Made by a program: the position numbers and the translations under genes. 63,492 bases of DNA from an uncultured Clostridia bacterium (GTDB lineage Bacteria; Bacillota; Clostridia; Christensenellales; UBA1242): assembly GCA_937893125.1 (NCBI GenBank), contig CALBHW010000025.1, positions 1-63,492 on the forward strand. Direction: 5' to 3'. Under the pieces are notes generated by a model. It made no database searches. It had not been told where the DNA came from and saw nothing but the letters and a program-made list of their open reading frames with translations. Position 1 is the first letter of the stretch. Every line of letters starts with the position of its first letter. This document shows positions 51,374 to 59,973 of the stretch, piece by piece.

Positions 51374-52600
51374 CTAACCTTTTCTATTTTGCAAGTAGTC
51401 ATTAACTGCTAGTTTTACATGCTCATAAGTAAGTCCACCTTGAATGTAAAGAACATAAGGAACCGTAAGTGGGCTGTCGCAACTAAGCTCTATTGTACTT
51501 CCTTGAACGAAACAGCCCGCCGCCATAACAACATCGTGCGTATATCCCGCCATTGGTGCTGGAATAGGAGTCACATAACTATCAACTGGTGAATAATGTT
51601 GCACAGACCCACAGAATGAAACAAGATCGTCTTTGTCCTCAAAATATACACTGCGTACAATGTCAGCCATAGTATCGCTTTCGTCGACAAGTTTATATCC
51701 TAAATTTTTCATAACACGCCCAATAAGCATTGAGCCTTTTTTTGCTTGTAAAACAGTGTGTGGTGACATAAAAAGTCCTTGATAAATAAGCCTATATCCA
51801 CCTTCAAAAGAGCCAACTTCTGTTTTGATTGAAGGCGAAGTAAATCTTCCAGCAATAAGGTCAATATATTTCTTCTTCCCCGCAATGTATCCGCCGTTTG
51901 AAACAAGTCCACCGCCTGGGTTTTTAATAAGCGACCCCGCCGTTACATCCGCGCCGACTTCGGTTGGCTCTTTTTCTTCGACAAATTCGCAGTAGCAATT
52001 GTCAACCATAATTATGCTTGTAGTGTTAACCTTTCTAATCTTTGCAATAATGTCCTCAAGGTCTTTTATTCTAATTGCCTTTCTAAGCAAATAACCACAC
52101 GAACGTTGGATGTAAATCATTTTTGGATTTTCTTTGACTTTTTCCAAAATTGTCTTTTCGTCAAACTTTCCGTCTATGAGTTCAATTGCCTCATATTGAA
52201 CACCAAAATCCTTTAAGCTTCCATTATCAGTTCCATCTTTTAATCCAAAAATTGTTTCATCTAATGTGTCATATGGCTTACCCGTCAATGTAAGCATTTT
52301 ATCTCCTGGACGCAAAAGCCCATACAAAACAGTAGTCAACGCTTCAGTTCCGCACGAAATTGATTGGGACACAATTGCCTCTTCCGCGCCAAAGCTGTCA
52401 GCAAAAACACGCATAAGTTTTTCCCTTCCAAGGTCATCAAACCCATACCCTGTCGACCCATAAAAGTGGTTGGCTGAAATGCGATTTTTCCTAAACGCAT
52501 TCAAAATTTTATTTGTGTTGTTTAACGCTACTTCTTCCGCTTTTTTAAAAATTGGCTCTAGTTCTTTTTCTGCTTGTATAATTCTTTCATCAATAATCAT
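51374..52600 (-). CDS. ynbB: YnbB-family PLP enzyme (methionine gamma-lyase/aluminium-resistance family)
   Basis: 408 residues. A fold-type I PLP enzyme of the Cys/Met metabolism class. NHFYGSTGYGFDDLGREKL, SQSISCGTEALTTVLYGLLR and the region SLIKNPGGGLVSNGGYIAG (PLP lysine) are family features. Annotated relatives are called aluminium resistance protein, but the physiological substrate is unproven. It follows miaA, as in other Firmicutes, although hfq, which often lies between them, is absent. Confidence 0.9.
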   Translation of the reverse strand: MIIDERIIQAEKELEPIFKKAEEVALNNTNKILNAFRKNRISANHFYGSTGYGFDDLGREKLMRVFADSFGAEEAIVSQSISCGTEALTTVLYGLLRPGDKMLTLTGKPYDTLDETIFGLKDGTDNGSLKDFGVQYEAIELIDGKFDEKTILEKVKENPKMIYIQRSCGYLLRKAIRIKDLEDIIAKIRKVNTTSIIMVDNCYCEFVEEKEPTEVGADVTAGSLIKNPGGGLVSNGGYIAGKKKYIDLIAGRFTSPSIKTEVGSFEGGYRLIYQGLFMSPHTVLQAKKGSMLIGRVMKNLGYKLVDESDTMADIVRSVYFEDKDDLVSFCGSVQHYSPVDSYVTPIPAPMAGYTHDVVMAAGCFVQGSTIELSCDSPLTVPYVLYIQGGLTYEHVKLAVNDYLQNRKG

Positions 52601-52725
52601 TTTTCTTCCTTCTTCTATCCTACTATAACTTTTTTATTAAAAATGGACAAATATTCTAAAACATTTTTTAAAAATACTTTCCTATTTTTGTTTTTTCATA
52701 TTTTTTACTCTTTTTGTAAAATTTA

Positions 52726-53631
52726 CTAAGTAAATTGCTTTAAAGCAAACAAAAGTGCTTCTTTTTTGTCATCAAACCACTTTGCATCGCTAAATCCGCG
52801 AATAAATGTTTCTTGACGCTTTGCGTAATTTCTTGAATTCTTTTTTATGAGTTCTTTTGTCTCAGTAAGAGTCCTTTTACCTTCAAAATAATCAAAAAAT
52901 TCTTTATATCCAATTGCGCTCATCGATTGCGAATTTTGATTGACTTTTCCCTTTTTTACAAGGCTTTCAACTTCATTTTCAAGCCCCATTTCAAACATCA
53001 AATCTACTCGTTTGTTTATCCTTTCATACAATTTTTCGCGTGGCATAGTAAGTGCAATAAGCACATAATCATAACGCGGTTTGATTTCTTCTATTGTTTG
53101 TTCGCTCTTTGGTTTTCCTGTCGTTTTAAAAATTTCAAGCGCGCGAATAACTCTTTTTGTGTCATTTTTGTGTATTTTTTGGACGGACTCCTTGTCGACT
53201 TTTTCAAGTAGTGAATACAAATAGTCACTGCCTTTTTCGTCTAAAATCTTATTTAACTCGTCACGCACCTTTTCGTCTTTTTTTGACGAACAAAATGAAT
53301 ATGGATATATAAGTGACCTTATATAAAGCCCCGTCCCGCCGACAATTATTGGGAGTTTTCCGCGTGATTCAATTTCCTTTATTTTTTCACCCGCAAGCGA
53401 CACGAACTGCTGTACACTAAATTCTTCCCCAGCGTCCACAATATCAATTAAGTGGTGCGGGACAGCATTTTGTTCTTCCAAAGTGGGTTTTGCAGTCCCG
53501 ATGTCGAGTGAGCGGTATATTTGCATTGAATCGCACGAAATGATTTCACCATTTAACCTTTTTGCGCACTCAATCGCGAATGCCGTTTTGCCCGTTGCAG
53601 TTGCACCCGTTATAATTAAAATTTTTCCCAC
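52726..53631 (-). CDS. miaA: tRNA dimethylallyltransferase
   Basis: 301 residues. Adds dimethylallyl to A37 of tRNAs reading UNN codons; MiaB then methylthiolates it. P-loop GATATGKTAFAIECAKRL, SCDSMQIYRSLDIGTAKPT, VGGTGLYIRSL, and the YAKRQETFIRG motif near the C-terminus. It starts one base after mutL ends, so it is co-transcribed with mutS-mutL. Confidence 0.97.
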   Translation of the reverse strand: MGKILIITGATATGKTAFAIECAKRLNGEIISCDSMQIYRSLDIGTAKPTLEEQNAVPHHLIDIVDAGEEFSVQQFVSLAGEKIKEIESRGKLPIIVGGTGLYIRSLIYPYSFCSSKKDEKVRDELNKILDEKGSDYLYSLLEKVDKESVQKIHKNDTKRVIRALEIFKTTGKPKSEQTIEEIKPRYDYVLIALTMPREKLYERINKRVDLMFEMGLENEVESLVKKGKVNQNSQSMSAIGYKEFFDYFEGKRTLTETKELIKKNSRNYAKRQETFIRGFSDAKWFDDKKEALLFALKQFT

Positions 53632-53632
53632 A

Positions 53633-55741
53633 CTAAACTATCCTTTTAAACATTTTTTCAATCTCTGATTTGGATAGTTTAACACAAACAGGTCTCCCGT
53701 GTGGACAAAGTAAAATTCTATCCTTTCTCATAAGTTGAGCAATTAAAATCTTAATTTCTTCGTCACTCAAACGATTACCTGCTTTAACCGCCGACCTACA
53801 TGCGTGACGCGCGAGTTTATCTTTAATGGCATCATTATTTTTTGAAATTTTTGAAGTATCTTTTAAACAACTTGTGATAAAAGAGTCAAAATTTATACCT
53901 GACAATAGGTGTGGAAAACTACTAATTTTGTACGAATTTGTCCCGAAAGGTTCAACTTCAAATCCAAGTTCACGATAGACATCAAGGTTATCTTCAATCA
54001 AGTTTTTTTCAATTGGGTTAACTTCAAAAACATATGGAATAAGCAAATCTTGCGTAATAATCTTATGTTCTTCAAATTGCTTAACAAACTTGTCAAAAAG
54101 TACCCTTTCATGTCCCGCATGTTCGTCAATTATATAACACATTTCACCCATTTCTATAATAAGATATGTACTAAAAAGTGTCCCAACAATGTTATATAAA
54201 ATTTCGTCGTCAAGCACTTGTTGCTCTTTTCTCTCGATGAAAAAGTCAAGAGGATTTTCATTAGTTGGAGTCTCATCTTCCTTGCAAAAACTTGCCCCAA
54301 ACGCGTTGTTTTTACTAAATCCATTTTGGCTTTCCGCATTTTGTTGCGTGAAACTTTCAAGTGAAAAATCCTTCAATTTTGCCATATCCGAAATGAGAGT
54401 TTTATTTGTATCGCCCCGTTGTGCGTCAAGCGGTTCTTCATTTGGTTTTTCAAAATTGTCGCTCGTGTAAGGCGTTTTGGAAGATGAGTTATTGTCTCCT
54501 TCACTTCCTTCTTCTTCGCGCGGAATTATCTCATAATTTTTATCAGCACGAATGTATGTTGAATGTAACTCCGTAGTTGTAGGATTGACAGTATCAAGTG
54601 ACATATTTTTAAGTGAATCTTTCAAGTCCTGCATAGCCCCAAAACTGAACCCGCCAGAAACAAGTTCTAGTGGTTTTTCAACTTTTGGTTGTTCTTTTTT
54701 TTCAAAAGTGAACAAATCTTCACACTTTCCGTCCATAAAGGCTTTGGCGCAATTATTTTCATTTAAAGTTGTTAATATCGTAGAGTATATAAAGTTGTAA
54801 ATATTTTTTGAATCTTTGAACTTAATTTCCATTTTGCTTGGGTGGACATTTACATCAACATCATCAAGATTGACCTTTAAATTAAGGACAAAAAACGGAA
54901 ATTTTCCTTTCATAAGGAAATTTTCATAAGCATTTGCGCAAGCAACCGAAACAATGCTACTTGCAACATATCGCCCGTTTACGACCAATGTTTGATATGT
55001 TCTATTTGGCTTACAAAAAGTTGGGATTGATATGTAACCGCTCAAAACAAAATCGTCATTTGTTGCATTTATTTCTATAAGGTTTTCCGATGTTTGCTTG
55101 CCATAAACCATATAAATTCTCTCTTTCAACCCAATCCCAAGGCAATTATAAACCATTCTGCCGTCAACAATGTACTTAAATTTGACTTCTGGATTAGCGA
55201 GCATAAGGCGCGAAATAATGTTTGTAACTGAATTTTCTTCTTGGCGCGTTGGCTTTAAAAATTTAAGCCTAGCAGGAGTGTTAAAAAATAGATTTTTAAC
55301 AGATATTGATGTTCCATTATTTGCAGACCACTCAGTTATCTCTTGATTTTCACCACCTGAAATTGTAATTTTCCCAGCGACATCACTAGACTCAACTTTT
55401 GAAATAAGTTCAACTTGAGCAACACTTGCAATTGACGCGAGCGCCTCTCCGCGGAACCCCAGTGTTGCTATTGAATCAAGGTCATTTTTACTAGAAATTT
55501 TACTTGTTGCGTGTGGCAAAAAGACTTTATATAGTTCGCTATAATCAATTCCGCTTCCGTTGTCCGACACACGAATAAGTTTTGTCCCGCCGTTTTCTAT
55601 TTCAATTGTAATTTCGCTACTCCCAGCGTCTAGCGCATTTTCGACAAGTTCCTTTACAACACTTGAAGGATTTTCGACCACTTCACCAGCCGAAATTCTA
55701 TTGTAAATATCACTCGTCAAAAGGTTAATTTTTTTAGGCAT
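53633..55741 (-). CDS. mutL: DNA mismatch repair protein MutL
   Basis: 702 residues from the ATG at 55741 (AAGGAG upstream). The GHKL ATPase (1-330) has IAAGEVVENPSSVVKELVEN-like sequence, DNGSGI and TLGFRGEALASIASV. A variable acidic linker (about 350-500) precedes the C-terminal endonuclease/dimerisation domain. The metal motif DQHAx2Ex4E appears as DEHAGHERVLFD, and the final CPHGRPVC zinc-site block is intact. It works with MutS in methyl-independent mismatch repair. Confidence 0.97.
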   Translation of the reverse strand: MPKKINLLTSDIYNRISAGEVVENPSSVVKELVENALDAGSSEITIEIENGGTKLIRVSDNGSGIDYSELYKVFLPHATSKISSKNDLDSIATLGFRGEALASIASVAQVELISKVESSDVAGKITISGGENQEITEWSANNGTSISVKNLFFNTPARLKFLKPTRQEENSVTNIISRLMLANPEVKFKYIVDGRMVYNCLGIGLKERIYMVYGKQTSENLIEINATNDDFVLSGYISIPTFCKPNRTYQTLVVNGRYVASSIVSVACANAYENFLMKGKFPFFVLNLKVNLDDVDVNVHPSKMEIKFKDSKNIYNFIYSTILTTLNENNCAKAFMDGKCEDLFTFEKKEQPKVEKPLELVSGGFSFGAMQDLKDSLKNMSLDTVNPTTTELHSTYIRADKNYEIIPREEEGSEGDNNSSSKTPYTSDNFEKPNEEPLDAQRGDTNKTLISDMAKLKDFSLESFTQQNAESQNGFSKNNAFGASFCKEDETPTNENPLDFFIERKEQQVLDDEILYNIVGTLFSTYLIIEMGEMCYIIDEHAGHERVLFDKFVKQFEEHKIITQDLLIPYVFEVNPIEKNLIEDNLDVYRELGFEVEPFGTNSYKISSFPHLLSGINFDSFITSCLKDTSKISKNNDAIKDKLARHACRSAVKAGNRLSDEEIKILIAQLMRKDRILLCPHGRPVCVKLSKSEIEKMFKRIV

Positions 55742-55852
55742 AATTCTCCTTTTTTTATTTTTAGACAAGCAAAAACAAAGATGTTTAGGTAATTTATTTA
55801 ATTAAAGTTAAAATTTTAAAACAAATATAAACATCTTAAAAAGGCTTGTACT

Positions 55853-58450
55853 CTATTTTTCAAGGTTAACTTGTTTATTTAAGTCAACTAAAATCTCAAA
55901 CGCGTCCATTGGACTAAGTTTATTTATCTCAATGTTTTTAATTTGATTGATTATATTATTCTTGCTTTCTTGCGAAAGTTGTTTTGGCGCTTCTTCGCTA
56001 GATTTAATTTCAAATTTGACCGAATTTTTTTCTAGTTGCGATAAAATATTTTTTGCACGCTTAATAATTTCGTCATAAATTCCCGACAAACTTGCGACTT
56101 CAATACCAAAACTCCTATCCGCGCTTCCGCGAACGATTTTTCTTAAGAAAATAACCGAATCATTAAACTCTTTTACGCTTACACGATAGTTTTTGACGCC
56201 ATCAAGTTTGCCTTCAAGAGTTGTAATTTCGTGATAATGAGTAGAAAAAAGTGTTTTACATTTTATCTTTTGAGAAATATATTCCAAAACTGCCCACGCA
56301 ATACTCATTCCATCGTAAGTTGCTGTACCACGTCCCACTTCGTCCAAAATAACAAGAGATTTATTTGTCGCGTTGTTTAAAATATTTGCGACTTCAACCA
56401 TTTCAACCATAAATGTGCTTTGACCGTTATTTAGGTCGTCACTTGCGCCGATACGCGTGAAAACCCTGTCAACAATCGAGATTTCCGCACTGGTTGCTGG
56501 GACAAAACTTCCCATATGAGCCATAATTGTAATAAGTGCAATTTGACGCATATAAGTGCTTTTACCAGCCATATTTGGACCAGTAATAATGAGAGTCCTA
56601 TTCTCATTTTCGTCAAGTAATGTATCATTTGGAACAAACATATCGCGTTTTAAATTGGCTTCAATAATAGGATGTCTGCCGTTTTCGATCTTAATTGACT
56701 TATAGTTTCTACTAATTTTTGGGCGAACATAAGAACAATCTTGTGCCACTTTTGCAAGCGAACTTACAACATCAATATATGCGACTTCATTTGCGGTCTC
56801 TTGTATCATTTCAACAACCGATTTTAGTCTGTTTTTGATTTCGTCAAAAATCTTTTGTTCAAGTTTATTCGCAAGTTCTTCACTATTCAAAATCCTGTTT
56901 TCAATTTCGCGCAACTCGTCCGTTATAAAACGCTCGTGTCCCGAAATGGTTTGTTTTCTTTCATATCTATAAGGAACAAGATTTTCTTGCGACTTGCTGA
57001 CTTCAATAAAATATCCAAAAACGCGCGAGTAGCCAATTTTCAAGTTTTTAATGCCCGTTTGCTCTTTTTCTCTTGCCTCAAGTTCACTAAGCAAATTATG
57101 CGCCGTTTGCGATGTATGTTTTAAATCGTACAATTCTTTGTTAAAGTCTTCCCTAATAAACCCACCATTTGACACAAGGGCTGGGCAGTCTTGCACAAAG
57201 ACATTGTCAAGAAGGTTTGCAAGATTTTTGATATCGTCAGCGTGCGAAAACATTGTTGCAAACTTTTCCGTGTGCAAATCTTTAACGAGCACGCTTAAAT
57301 CAACAACTGCAAAAAGTGCACTTTTGAGCCCCACGCAGTCTCTTGGCAAAATTGAGCCATAGGATATTTTTGAGCAAATTCTCGCGATGTCGTTTATTTT
57401 TGCTAGGCTTGCTATAATGTCGCTATTTAGCATAGGCGCACTGTACAATTCTTCAACGCAGTCAAGCCTTTCGTTTATCTTTTTAGGGTCTTGAAGCGGT
57501 TGCAAAATCCATTTCTCAAGCAGTCTTGCGCCCATAGGAGTTTTTGTTTTATTAAGTTGCCCAAAAAGCGTTCCCTTTTTCTTTCTATCACGCGCATTTT
57601 CCACAAGTTCCAAATTTTTGCACGCATTGTAATCAAGGTGCATAAACTCATTTGGTTTTTCTGTAACTATTTTATTTATGTGGTTTAAACTTCTTTTTTG
57701 TGTCTCAAAAAGGTAGTTTAAAAGAGCCCCACTTGCCCTAATTGCTTGCCTTAAATCAGCAAAATCGTGTCCTTTTGTATTTGAGATATTAAATTGTTTT
57801 TTTATGCTTTCAAGTGCATTTGCATAATCATATTCATAGTCAATTTGTCTTGTAAACGAAGGCAAAAAGTCGAGCGCGTGAATATCTTTATCCATCGACA
57901 AATTAAAAATGTCTTCGTTGCACAAAATTTCCACAGGCTTTATACGCGATAAAAGGTCGATAAAATTTTTCTTTTCATTATATTCCGCCACCTTAAACTC
58001 GCCCGTTGAAACATCCGCGAAAGCAACGCCAAAATTTTCACCTTCCTTGCACGCACTCAAAATATAATTTGATGTCGACGAGCCTAAAATGTCACTTTCA
58101 ATAACCGTCCCTGGCGTAATAACCCTTGTTACATCGCGGTCGACAATTCCACCGTTTTTCTTTGGCTCAGACAACTGGTCACAAATCGCAACCTTATAGC
58201 CCTTTTCAAGAAGTTTTGCAACATATGTGTCCACAGCGTGATATGGAACGCCACACATAGGCGCTTTTTCATTCCCGCCACAACTTCTCCCAGATAGCGC
58301 AATATCTAAAAGTTGCGACCCCAAAATTGCGTCCTCAAAAAACATTTCATAAAAGTCGCCTAAACGATAAAAAAGCAAACAATCTTTATATTGCTCTTTT
58401 GTCATAACATATTTTTGCATCATTGGAGAATATTCTTTTTCTTTTGCCAT
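55853..58450 (-). CDS. mutS: DNA mismatch repair protein MutS
   Basis: 865 residues. The mismatch-binding N-terminal domain has the Phe-x-Glu motif in GDFYEMFFEDA. The connector, core and clamp domains (about 130-560) follow. The ABC ATPase has Walker A TGPNMAGKSTYMRQIALI, FMVEMVEVANILNNAT, Walker B SLVILDEVGRGTATYDG, and STHYHEITTLE. It starts the mutSL-miaA set, 55 bases after miaB. Confidence 0.98.
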   Translation of the reverse strand: MAKEKEYSPMMQKYVMTKEQYKDCLLFYRLGDFYEMFFEDAILGSQLLDIALSGRSCGGNEKAPMCGVPYHAVDTYVAKLLEKGYKVAICDQLSEPKKNGGIVDRDVTRVITPGTVIESDILGSSTSNYILSACKEGENFGVAFADVSTGEFKVAEYNEKKNFIDLLSRIKPVEILCNEDIFNLSMDKDIHALDFLPSFTRQIDYEYDYANALESIKKQFNISNTKGHDFADLRQAIRASGALLNYLFETQKRSLNHINKIVTEKPNEFMHLDYNACKNLELVENARDRKKKGTLFGQLNKTKTPMGARLLEKWILQPLQDPKKINERLDCVEELYSAPMLNSDIIASLAKINDIARICSKISYGSILPRDCVGLKSALFAVVDLSVLVKDLHTEKFATMFSHADDIKNLANLLDNVFVQDCPALVSNGGFIREDFNKELYDLKHTSQTAHNLLSELEAREKEQTGIKNLKIGYSRVFGYFIEVSKSQENLVPYRYERKQTISGHERFITDELREIENRILNSEELANKLEQKIFDEIKNRLKSVVEMIQETANEVAYIDVVSSLAKVAQDCSYVRPKISRNYKSIKIENGRHPIIEANLKRDMFVPNDTLLDENENRTLIITGPNMAGKSTYMRQIALITIMAHMGSFVPATSAEISIVDRVFTRIGASDDLNNGQSTFMVEMVEVANILNNATNKSLVILDEVGRGTATYDGMSIAWAVLEYISQKIKCKTLFSTHYHEITTLEGKLDGVKNYRVSVKEFNDSVIFLRKIVRGSADRSFGIEVASLSGIYDEIIKRAKNILSQLEKNSVKFEIKSSEEAPKQLSQESKNNIINQIKNIEINKLSPMDAFEILVDLNKQVNLEK

Positions 58451-58505
58451 AATTTTCCCTTTTAAAAATTTAAATATATTTTTCTTTTGTTATGCAAATG
58501 TATCC

Positions 58506-59819
58506 TTAGCCAACCACTTTTCCATAAAGCAAATCGTTGTCTAATTTTTCAACAAGAACCGAGACTTCACGCCCAATTTCATAATTTCCAGCGTCAATGC
58601 GGATAAGCTTATTAAAATGTGTTTTGGCGAGTTCGTCTCCCTTATCGCCTTTAACGATAGTAGCGTCGTAAGTTTTTCCAACATAATTTTTTAGGGTTTC
58701 TTTTTGCAAGGAATGTTCAAGTTCAAAAAGCCTTGTTATGCGTTCTTTCTTAACTTTTGCTGACACTTGATTCTCAAAAGTAGACGCTGGCGTCCCTTGC
58801 CTTTTTGAGTACACAAACCCAAATATACTTGCAAATTTACAGTATTTTACAAGGTCCAATGTATCTTCAAAATCCTTTTCTGTTTCCCCTGGAAAGCCTA
58901 CGATAATATCAGTTGAAAGTGTCGCATTAGGAATTTTTTTATAAATGTAGTCAACAAGTTCTTTGTAGTGGGCGCTTGTGTAACGCCTATTCATTCTTTT
59001 TAAAATCTCATCACTTCCGCTTTGTACAGGAAGGTGCAAATTTATACTCATTTTGTCTTGGTGGCTTGCGATAAAATCGATAAGTTCAAAAGAAAAATCT
59101 TTTGGATGTGACGACATAAAAGAAATCTTAAAATTTCCTTTTATCTCACACAACCTTTTTAGAAGTGTTACAAAGTTCGTGCCGTCTTTAAAGTCGTTGC
59201 CATAAGAATTGACATTTTGACCTAAAAGAGTCACCATTTTGTACTTATTTTCTTTTGCCAAATTTTCCACTTCTTGTGCGATGTCTTCAATCTTTCTACT
59301 GCGCTCTCTTCCGCGAACATAAGGCACAATGCAATATGTACAAAAGTTGTTGCAACCGTACATAATATTAACCCACGCATTGTCGTCGCTCGTGCGATAC
59401 ATCTTAATATCTTCCCTAATCGCTTTTTCGTTATCCCAAACAACCGCGCGGAATTTTTTGTTATGCTCCTTTATGTACTCTTCCATTTCTTCAAGGTTAT
59501 GCGTGCCGATAACTAAGCTCAAAAAAGGAAAACGCTTTTTAAGCAGTTCCGCCATTCCTTTTTGTTGAGTCATACACCCACATACCACAACTAAAAGATT
59601 TGGGTTCGCACGCTTTAACGCTTTTGTGTCTCCGATTTTAGCCATAATCTTTGTTTCGGCAGTTTCCCTTATGCAACAAGTGTTAAATACAATTATGTCC
59701 GCTTCACTCTTTGTTTTCCCTTCAACATATCCTAAATCACGAAGCATCCCCGCAATTTTTTCGGAGTCGTGAACATTCATTTGACAGCCAAATGTCTCTA
59801 TAAAATACTTCTTTTCCAT
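58506..59819 (-). CDS. miaB: tRNA (ms2i6A37) methylthiotransferase
   Basis: 437 residues from the ATG at 59819 (MEKKYFIETFGCQMNVHDSE). A radical-SAM enzyme that methylthiolates i6A37, downstream of MiaA. The N-terminal UPF0004 domain carries cysteines in FGCQMN, NTCCIRE and VVCGCMTQQ. The radical-SAM cluster motif CxxxCxxC is YGCNNFCTYCIVPYVRG. A TRAM domain (about 370-437) is C-terminal. There is no Shine-Dalgarno sequence. A promoter whose -10 ends seven bases before the ATG implies a leaderless message. A longer open frame to 59858 overlaps that promoter. Confidence 0.96.
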   Translation of the reverse strand: MEKKYFIETFGCQMNVHDSEKIAGMLRDLGYVEGKTKSEADIIVFNTCCIRETAETKIMAKIGDTKALKRANPNLLVVVCGCMTQQKGMAELLKKRFPFLSLVIGTHNLEEMEEYIKEHNKKFRAVVWDNEKAIREDIKMYRTSDDNAWVNIMYGCNNFCTYCIVPYVRGRERSRKIEDIAQEVENLAKENKYKMVTLLGQNVNSYGNDFKDGTNFVTLLKRLCEIKGNFKISFMSSHPKDFSFELIDFIASHQDKMSINLHLPVQSGSDEILKRMNRRYTSAHYKELVDYIYKKIPNATLSTDIIVGFPGETEKDFEDTLDLVKYCKFASIFGFVYSKRQGTPASTFENQVSAKVKKERITRLFELEHSLQKETLKNYVGKTYDATIVKGDKGDELAKTHFNKLIRIDAGNYEIGREVSVLVEKLDNDLLYGKVVG

Positions 59820-59826
59820 AGACACT

Positions 59827-59855
59827 ATTATATATTTTTTGTCAGCATTTTTCAA
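59827..59855 (-). promoter_or_regulatory. miaB promoter (leaderless start)
   Basis: Minus-strand TTGAAA (59850-59855), 17 bases, TATAAT (59827-59832); the next seven bases lead straight to the miaB ATG at 59819. Confidence 0.75.
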
Positions 59856-59973
59856 CAAATTTTTGCAAATATATATATAAATATTTATAAAAATAGTTGC
59901 TATTAACTAATTAGTTCACAATAATTTGTTGTCTTGCTACATAATTTTAGTCCAAAAACACAATACTATCTAT

